From Lachnospiraceae bacterium (GTDB lineage Bacteria; Bacillota; Clostridia; Lachnospirales; Lachnospiraceae), in the NCBI GenBank assembly GCA_003484785.1, contig DNAD01000185.1:1-5982 (forward strand): a DNA stretch of 5,982 bases. Reading direction: 5' to 3'. A program made the translations under genes and the position numbers. Positions 3,001 through 5,982 of the stretch are shown piece by piece. The notes under the pieces are model-generated. The model did not search any database and had not been told where the DNA came from. It saw nothing but the letters and a program-made list of their open reading frames with translations. Each line of letters begins with the position of its first letter. Positions within the stretch are counted from its first letter, which is position 1.

Positions 3001-5969
3001 TTACCTACCCTTTTTATTTCCGGCAGAATCTCCACCTTCTCAACCAGGCCGAGACAATTTCTATTGTCATCTCCCACCCTTGCAAGAGATTGTGAGAACC
3101 CGTCCGCAATGGAATCTATGGCTATCTCTTCATACTGTTCGTTTTTTATCTTTGCGCCGGGTATGGCCAGTACCGACGCGCCGGCACTGTCTTCAATGTC
3201 AATGACCTCCGTGATCTCACCGGTATTGACATCCGCGATCATACTGTATCCATTGGAGTTTATCGTATAGTTCTGATTCGTGCTGCTGTCATCGGTATCG
3301 TCAAAACGGTAGGTATTCCCGTTTTGACGCGCATACTTAAAAGCCTCCGGTGCGCTCTTGTAATTAGGCCCCCAGATATAAAAGCACTCATCCACTGTAA
3401 AGAGGTTAAGACCCTCCACATCCTCTTCACTTAAGCCAAGGTACTCTATATACTGCCTGAGATTCGATAAGCTGACAAATTCATACTTCGGCCCGTTATA
3501 ATCCACGGTGCCGTTTCCGTGAAATCTTAAGTACACCAGCTTATAACAGCCTTCGAAATTATCCCCCGCTATGGGGTCATTAAAGGTTTTGGGGAAATGA
3601 ACACTCAAAAGGTTTGATCCGTCAACACTGTCCGATGTGAACAGGCCATGAGCCTCCTTAAGTCCTTTGATATTCAGCGCCGACCAGTTGACCTTTTCGA
3701 TCTTGTTACAGTTTGCAAAGGCATAGGAACCGATGGTTATTTCCTTGCTGCCCATATTCTCGTGGATCGGTACGGACTGAAGCTCTTCACAGCCCATAAA
3801 GGCTCCGCAGCCAATATCTGTTATGGCCCATCTGTCAAGCGGAGGGATCAGCACCTGTTTGATAGCGTAATCACCCGCAAAGGCACAGTCTCCGATCTTT
3901 TCAAGGAAGCCTGCGTTTGAGAGATCCGCGGTAGTCAGGGCGCTGCATTCACTGAAAGCACCCGCGCCGATATACTTACACTGATTCCCGATGGTTATTT
4001 CCTTAAATCCGCAGCCCTTAAAGGCATTATCTCCTATACCCCTGACATTCTGCGGGAGTACGATCTTCTCCACATTGCTCACTCTGCCCGCGAAGGCATC
4101 GGAATCTATCTCATATACTTCATAGGATTCCGTGCAGAAGCTTCCCAGATTCTGCCTTCCCTCATCATCCTGAACCCAGTGGCCCGGCCCCTCCGTCGTA
4201 TCATCCGCCGCTTCTGACTGGGTAGCTTCCTTATTGTCATATCTGTACATAATGCGCCAGAGCTCAACATATTCACCCTCTGAGGCGGAACGCTCGATCA
4301 GCTGATCATCCGGTTCGTTAAATACCGGCTGTTCTTCAAAAGCCTCCGCTCCGCCAATATCACCGTTCTCATACTGTTCTTCCGGCGTTTCCTCACCTTC
4401 TGAGGGTTCCTCGGACAGCTGGTTTATCTGCCAGGTTTTCGTGACGACATCACCGGATGCTTTGGCCACACCGTTATCCAAAGGCTTTTCCGGGATCCAT
4501 GCAGTAATAGTATCCGCCTGTTTAAGAAGGCTGCCTGTATTGCCGCTGTCCCATACCGCATATACTATAATATCCTCTGTTATTGCCGTATTAAAATCAA
4601 ACCCGGCTCCCGAGCCGTCCGGATCCCTGTACCAGCCGATAAAAGCATGTCCATCTCTCATAGGATCTGACGGCCGGGGCGCATATTCACCGTAGGCCAC
4701 AGAAACCTGTTTAGGAGCACTTCCGTTCTGAGGATCAAAGGTTACGGTGAAGGTATTCTCATCCTCAGCCGACCCGGAGCCTTCAGACCCGGTGCTTTCG
4801 GAGCCGGTGCTTCCGGGCTCTGAAGTGCCGGATGCGGTTCCCTGTGCCCATTTTGCAAATAATGTGATGCTTCCCGATACGGCCTGTCCGAAATCATAGG
4901 GATCCCCTGAAAGCGCCGGATCCGCATACCAGCCCTCAAAGGAATAACCGTCTCTTGAAGGATCCTCCGGACGCTCTGCGTTTCCCCCGGTATTTACTGT
5001 CTGGGAAAAGGTTTTACCGTCATATTGAAGATCAAACGTGACCGTACAGGTATCACCGGCTTCTTCCGGGCTTTCCCCGTCACCGTCCCAGCCTGCATAC
5101 AGTGTGAAACCATTGTTAACCTGGGTATTGAAGGAATAGGCCTCTCCCAAAGCATTCGGATCCTCATACCATCCCCGGAAGGTATGACCCTCCCACACGG
5201 GATCCGCAGGCCTTTCCAGTATCGCTCCCTTATCGACCTCTCTGGCAAAGGGATCACCGCCTCCCCTGAGGTCAAATATCACATTAAGCTTCTGATCAGT
5301 ATTATTTGTGCTGCTCTGGGCAAACATAGCGGCATCCACAGGCTCCGCTTTCAGGGCATTTATGTATTTATATTTGATCCAGTAGCCCTCTTCGTCCTTG
5401 TTGTCGGGGTAGGATTCGGCTGATGTAAAGTCGCCGCCGTAACAGACCTTTCTTTTCAGCGTGACTGTATAGCCGTCCTCATCCTTTGGTATACTGTACC
5501 CCGCTTTATCACCCTTGAACAGATTGATCGCCGCTCCCTTGCCGCCTTCGGCATCGATAATACGGATATCGTAGATCGGAAAGATATATTCACTGTCGTA
5601 TCCTTCCTCATTTATCTTCACAAAGGAATGCTTTTTCCCTGATTTATCGTAAAACTCCTCCGTAATGACCTGATCCCCGACGTAATCACAGGCAAAGGCT
5701 TCAAACGTATCCGAACCGCTGTGGCCGGCATCGGGCCGCACATGATTTGCCAGCGTGGTTTCATCATTCATTATCTTTTCGATATTTAACCACTCGGAAT
5801 GATCCCATCTGCCGTCCGTATCGGTAGCCGAAACGCTTCTTACCGGAACTGCCGCCACTATGATGGCGGTTACCAGCATAAGAGCCGCGATAGTCCGTCT
5901 GGCGCTCTTCTTAAGCCTCAGCTTCCTTTTTCTCTTCTTCGTATTATTGCTCACGGTCTTTTTCGGCAT
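42..5969 (-). CDS. Giant wall-anchored surface protein with BspA-like LRR_5 cassettes and InlB B-repeats
   Basis: This 1975-residue protein is predicted to be exported and covalently anchored to the cell wall, where it probably works as an adhesin or binding protein; the ligand is unknown. Seen in the sequence: signal peptide (1-48), unrecognised N-terminal region (49-226), three InlB B-type repeats ending in A-x-W (227-473), acidic linker, three blocks of LRR_5 repeats with the AFxxCxxL signature (about 611-1527), two further B-like repeats (1531-1691), Ser/Gly stalk (1697-1793), membrane-proximal domain (1794-1930) and a TPKTGD anchor (1938-1975). The ATG start is supported by an AGAGGA Shine-Dalgarno six bases upstream and by an immediate basic/hydrophobic signal peptide, although the frame stays open to the window edge. 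The gene ends in TAA, with no frameshift or internal stop. No catalytic domain is evident. The architecture is typical, from family knowledge, of Lachnospiraceae surface proteins. The domain-level call is strong; the adhesin role is inference. Confidence 0.93.
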   Translation of the reverse strand: MPKKTVSNNTKKRKRKLRLKKSARRTIAALMLVTAIIVAAVPVRSVSATDTDGRWDHSEWLNIEKIMNDETTLANHVRPDAGHSGSDTFEAFACDYVGDQVITEEFYDKSGKKHSFVKINEEGYDSEYIFPIYDIRIIDAEGGKGAAINLFKGDKAGYSIPKDEDGYTVTLKRKVCYGGDFTSAESYPDNKDEEGYWIKYKYINALKAEPVDAAMFAQSSTNNTDQKLNVIFDLRGGGDPFAREVDKGAILERPADPVWEGHTFRGWYEDPNALGEAYSFNTQVNNGFTLYAGWDGDGESPEEAGDTCTVTFDLQYDGKTFSQTVNTGGNAERPEDPSRDGYSFEGWYADPALSGDPYDFGQAVSGSITLFAKWAQGTASGTSEPGSTGSESTGSEGSGSAEDENTFTVTFDPQNGSAPKQVSVAYGEYAPRPSDPMRDGHAFIGWYRDPDGSGAGFDFNTAITEDIIVYAVWDSGNTGSLLKQADTITAWIPEKPLDNGVAKASGDVVTKTWQINQLSEEPSEGEETPEEQYENGDIGGAEAFEEQPVFNEPDDQLIERSASEGEYVELWRIMYRYDNKEATQSEAADDTTEGPGHWVQDDEGRQNLGSFCTESYEVYEIDSDAFAGRVSNVEKIVLPQNVRGIGDNAFKGCGFKEITIGNQCKYIGAGAFSECSALTTADLSNAGFLEKIGDCAFAGDYAIKQVLIPPLDRWAITDIGCGAFMGCEELQSVPIHENMGSKEITIGSYAFANCNKIEKVNWSALNIKGLKEAHGLFTSDSVDGSNLLSVHFPKTFNDPIAGDNFEGCYKLVYLRFHGNGTVDYNGPKYEFVSLSNLRQYIEYLGLSEEDVEGLNLFTVDECFYIWGPNYKSAPEAFKYARQNGNTYRFDDTDDSSTNQNYTINSNGYSMIADVNTGEITEVIDIEDSAGASVLAIPGAKIKNEQYEEIAIDSIADGFSQSLARVGDDNRNCLGLVEKVEILPEIKRVGKNAFSGIYEDDKWSGLPNLSELYVEIDDDGLSLGQNAFENCTGLETVDFSPLSPDDSDDTGLSVGDSCFLGCESLELVSFRDYKLESESSDKEYNVNVTNIGKDAFYTRRDGYIDDTGLIAKYGGESMLYVRGKVDDQSYLPFRYSLVDPNLSSGGKYGLGFITYVSGNPENISLKYFGDLKSASLVTYPTAGTVIDDDYHTISDLLDKSAEDLTDAEGEILEYFRDMDIPDTITTIEKAYNMSSKDAGGSNHKYVTFVNKEEGIDVTDGLQTLTINNVAKLPVSVYDEETMGAGVDAEDANTSLSNNRKLSIVTFNNNVTSLGSLPFLNDVALQKVDFLGEGSREGEEENIEGGEALNDQDSAMLSFDADASDPYYWEKNGIIYSDDGTNITLEEVLPSRGIQYGTGYDSKNSVNSKLDPDLLSVTRIATGAFQNCDEIYEVDFTDCKNFSIIPDYCFYDCDNLKMVKLGSHTTKVGSKAFARTRAITIEDYSKNTQYQSDSFDYDTATIYGYTGSTAEQYVKDYVGKHNETVTFIPFNNSITVYFKDGGEILDMSVKAVPGQTLYSTDFPSWLFPYTKTGYTFLGWLEAESGNFFMVDGYFRIPEEYSHNTITFDAQWDQVVTTKVTVTFGDQFGLNYIIQVDKGTRITEGTIPLDVKNTVNLQTGKRKKYTFKDWTPPIPYPEDEEEGLTENITFYANYDKKPSKKTSSSGGGSTGGGSTGTSSTGSSSRSSSSSSSSSSRSSSMSSSSATNSSTVPVVVSGAVSGYTPVGNVGNISSGGGNTGGGSQRGSGNTNVVSNTPGISDVSKMSATVNGSSDNYVLKFTETQEANEMAVQALTKEYGSLDNIRYLPMDISLYDSSGNNRISPIPEGTSVSVTTPIPDDLAIYGGNAKVACTQGGVLEKLDPRFTVINGVPCMNFTCTHLTPYVIYVDTANLSDSTVLDSTPKTGDMIHPKWFLVIGLIAGSIFLFLKKDRGERVVPA
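45..158 (-). other. Sortase-type cell wall sorting signal, TPKTGD variant (residues 1938-1975)
   Basis: The C-terminus has the three parts of a sorting signal: TPKTGD (1938-1943), a hydrophobic segment WFLVIGLIAGSIFLFL (1949-1964) and a basic tail KKDRGERVVPA. The motif has Thr where the canonical LPxTG has Leu. An HPK spacer sits before the membrane segment. A sortase would cleave between Thr1941 and Gly1942 if it accepts this motif; otherwise the segment would serve as a plain membrane anchor. Confidence 0.82.
180..590 (-). other. Membrane-proximal C-terminal domain (residues 1794-1930)
   Basis: About 137 residues of probable beta-sandwich character lie between the stalk and the anchor. 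Visible landmarks are MDISLYDSSGNNRI (1845-1858), a TTPIPDDLAIYGGN segment (1870-1883), NGVPCMNFTCTHLTPY (1905-1920) and VIYVDTANL (1921-1929). I remember close variants of these motifs next to the anchor of other Lachnospiraceae LRR proteins, so it is probably a conserved family module rather than a unique one. Its function is unknown. Three cysteines (1888, 1909, 1914) are present. Confidence 0.6.
748..818 (-). repeat. Imperfect hexanucleotide repeat (AGCTCM) encoding the serine run
   Basis: On the minus strand, serine codons AGC/AGT alternate almost strictly with TCC/TCA, giving an imperfect 6-bp repeat rich in AGCT. Two AGA arginine codons and one ATG interrupt it. Each period adds two serines without changing the frame. 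Confidence 0.75.
831..860 (-). repeat. 15-bp tandem repeat, two copies
   Basis: Two adjacent 15-bp units at 831-845 and 846-860 differ at two positions. Each encodes one GGSTG pentapeptide on the minus strand. The unit length is a multiple of three, so copy changes keep the frame. Confidence 0.8.
897..1127 (-). repeat. Divergent InlB B-like repeat 5, residues 1615-1691
   Basis: The general layout remains: TKVTVTFGDQFG first strand, V-D-K-G turn, KYTFKDWTPP in place of the usual YxFxGWY core (residues 1661-1670), and ENITFYANY in place of the A-x-W ending. The core Gly and the final Trp are lost. It may be a degenerate B-repeat or a related beta module, and it directly precedes the stalk. Confidence 0.65.
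1143..1379 (-). repeat. InlB B-type repeat 4, residues 1531-1609
   Basis: This unit lies after the LRR solenoid, away from repeats 1-3. It shows SITVYFKDGGE, a KTGYTFLGWLEAESG core (residues 1569-1583) and the ending ITFDAQW (1603-1609). At about 79 residues it is longer than repeats 1-3 because of extra residues around the PSWLFPY segment and before the last strand. Confidence 0.85.
1389..2438 (-). repeat. BspA-like LRR_5 cassette C with helical lead-in and cap (residues 1178-1527)
   Basis: A probably helical stretch (ISDLLDKSAEDLTDAEGEIL, residues 1192-1211) leads into degenerate repeats around 1258-1330 (Phe 1317 in SLGSLPF). An acidic insert follows, then a NGIIYSDDGTNITLEEVLPSR segment (1370-1390), a form of the DGxLYsxDGT motif common between BspA blocks. 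Three clear repeats come next with Phe at 1423, 1448 and 1471 (TGAFQNC, DYCFYDC, SKAFART). The block ends in the canonical cap TIYGYTGSTAEQYVKDY (1499-1515). The first half is less certain than the second. Confidence 0.83.
2475..3278 (-). repeat. BspA-like LRR_5 cassette B with cap (residues 898-1165)
   Basis: The cassette opens with a lead-in strand (YTINSNGYSMIADVNTGEI, residues 901-919), as BspA-type blocks often do. It then has repeats with Phe at 958, 993, 1027, 1058 and 1095 (KNAFSG, QNAFENC, DSCFLGC, KDAFYT). Spacing is wider (31-37 residues) than in cassette A because acidic loops such as SPDDSDDTG are inserted. The closing segment MLYVRGKVDDQSYLPFRYSL (1117-1136) and the FITYVSGNPENISLKYF tail (1151-1167) resemble the caps of related Lachnospiraceae proteins. 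Confidence 0.82.
3299..3329. repeat. Perfect 11-bp inverted repeat inside the CDS
   Basis: The arms CGTCAAAACGG (3299-3309) and CCGTTTTGACG (3319-3329) are exact reverse complements around a 9-base loop. They could form a stable hairpin in the mRNA. The repeat encodes the last residues of LRR cassette A (about 881-891), just before cassette B begins. No T-run follows on either strand, so it is not an obvious terminator. Confidence 0.8.
3303..4139 (-). repeat. BspA-like LRR_5 cassette A with cap (residues 611-889)
   Basis: Leucine-rich repeats of the BspA/LRR_5 type recur every 22-27 residues. The conserved Ala-Phe positions have Phe at 626, 650, 672, 697, 724 and 751, and a variant DNF at 803-805. 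Typical units read IGDNAFKGC, IGAGAFSEC and IGSYAFANC, followed by short K-E-I-T-I strands. The cassette closes with FYIWGPNYKSAPEAFKYA (863-880) and an NGNTYRF ending. These repeats form curved solenoids that bind proteins or host matrix in characterised relatives such as Tannerella BspA; the target here is unknown. Confidence 0.88.
4140..4550 (-). other. Acidic linker between B-repeats and LRRs (residues 474-610)
   Basis: No known domain is recognisable here. After a short possibly folded part (about 480-517, with ADTITAWIP and TKTWQINQL), the chain becomes very rich in Glu and Asp (about 519-567, with runs such as SEEPSEGEETPEEQYE). It then passes through WRIMYRYDNK and a second acidic stretch to the first LRR. 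A charged spacer is the simplest reading; divalent cation binding is possible but not shown. Confidence 0.55.
4551..4754 (-). repeat. InlB B-type repeat 3, residues 406-473
   Basis: The third member of the N-terminal cluster shows FTVTFDPQNG, RPSDPMRDGHAFIGWYRDP (residues 432-450), FDFNTAI and closing IIVYAVW at 467-473. It is separated from repeat 2 by the Ser/Gly linker, so the three units are not one uniform array. Confidence 0.91.
4758..4844 (-). other. Ser/Gly/Thr/Glu linker with 15-bp tandem units (residues 376-404)
   Basis: A flexible linker separates the second and third B-repeats. It contains STGSE twice in a row (residues 387-396), followed by GSGSA. At DNA level, three consecutive 15-bp units occupy 4772-4816. 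The second and third match at 13 of 15 positions, and the first matches the second at 12 of 15. The composition suggests a disordered spacer that grew by in-frame duplication. Confidence 0.75.
4848..5051 (-). repeat. InlB B-type repeat 2, residues 307-374
   Basis: This unit has the same length and pattern as repeat 1: TVTFDLQYDG, then RPEDPSRDGYSFEGWYADP (residues 333-351), YDFGQAV, and closing ITLFAKW at 368-374. It follows repeat 1 after a short acidic spacer (DGDGESPEEAGD). The core is closer to the family consensus than that of repeat 1. Confidence 0.92.
5088..5291 (-). repeat. InlB B-type (Listeria-Bacteroides) repeat 1, residues 227-294
   Basis: The unit shows the family pattern: a first strand NVIFDLRGGG, a central G-H-T-F-R-G-W-Y-x-D-P core near residues 261-271, a Y-S-F-N segment, and a closing FTLYAGW at 288-294. 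Such units are small beta-grasp-like modules found in strings in Gram-positive surface proteins. They usually act as extended spacers or contact modules. Confidence 0.9.
5292..5825 (-). other. N-terminal mature region of unrecognised fold (residues 49-226)
   Basis: About 180 residues lie between the signal peptide and the first InlB-type repeat. The region is rich in Asp, Glu, Gly, Tyr and Lys, with likely beta-strand stretches such as YIFPIYDIRIID (residues 128-139) and YTVTLKRKVCYGG (167-179), and two cysteines (94 and 176). I do not recognise a family. As the distal tip of a wall-anchored protein it is a candidate ligand-binding head, but this is only inference from position. Confidence 0.5.
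5826..5969 (-). other. Sec signal peptide with an extended basic n-region (residues 1-48)
   Basis: The first 25 residues hold 13 Lys/Arg, including the dense run KKRKRKLRLKK. A hydrophobic core follows (about residues 26-42, TIAALMLVTAIIVAAVP), then a V-S-A site that suggests cleavage after Ala48. The n-region is unusually long for a Sec signal, a trait often seen in very large Gram-positive surface proteins. The cleavage site is an estimate by eye. Confidence 0.88.
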
Positions 5970-5975
5970 ATTTAT

Positions 5976-5981
5976 TCCTCT
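5976..5981 (-). promoter_or_regulatory. Shine-Dalgarno of the giant surface-protein gene
   Basis: On the minus strand the bases AGAGGA precede the ATG with a six-base spacer (ATAAAT). The purine-rich GAGG core and the spacing fit a Firmicute ribosome binding site and support the ATG at 5969 as the real start. The promoter lies outside the window. Confidence 0.75.
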
Positions 5982-5982
5982 T

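Noticed and set aside
5025..5423. 132-codon plus-strand open frame opposite the B-repeat region
   Set aside because: It is antisense to two well-conserved InlB-type repeats, shows no recognisable domain, and its composition looks like a mirror of the real gene.
5880..5907. Twin-arginine (Tat) signal suggested by ARRTIAAL at residues 23-30
   Set aside because: The residues after the Arg pair do not match the usual S-R-R-x-F-L-K motif. The Arg pair is simply part of a very basic n-region, and Sec export is the normal route for sortase-anchored proteins.

Overview
The window is almost entirely one very large minus-strand gene (5969 down to 42, 1975 codons). Only 13 bases lie upstream, carrying its Shine-Dalgarno, and 41 bases lie downstream, carrying a small hairpin. 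No second gene, RNA gene, mobile element or CRISPR array is visible. The plus-strand open frames are antisense shadows of this gene.

The product is a modular, secreted, wall-anchored surface protein. In order it has: a long, very basic Sec signal peptide (residues 1-48); an N-terminal region I do not recognise (49-226); three InlB B-type (Listeria-Bacteroides) repeats (227-473), with a Ser/Gly linker between the second and third; an acidic linker (474-610); three BspA-like LRR_5 cassettes (about 611-889, 898-1165 and 1178-1527), each closed by a related cap motif; two more InlB B-like repeats, the last one divergent (1531-1691); a Ser/Gly-rich linker (1697-1793); a compact membrane-proximal domain (1794-1930); and a C-terminal TPKTGD sorting signal with a hydrophobic segment and basic tail (1938-1975).

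The organism is most likely a Gram-positive anaerobe of the class Clostridia, probably Lachnospiraceae (Butyrivibrio/Roseburia-like gut or rumen bacteria). This rests on the combination of BspA-type LRRs, InlB B-repeats, the Ser-rich stalk and the PKTGD-HPKW type C-terminus, which I remember as typical of that family. Base composition is close to balanced by eye. The genus cannot be fixed from this window.

The likely role is adhesion or binding at the cell surface: the LRR and InlB modules form an extended ectodomain, and the Ser/Gly linker acts as a flexible stalk from the wall. The ligand is unknown. The main points of interest are at DNA level. There are 15-bp tandem repeats in both linkers, a serine tract with near-strict alternation of AGY and TCN codons, and an 11-bp perfect inverted repeat exactly at the boundary between two LRR cassettes. 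I do not see evidence of a new multi-gene system.
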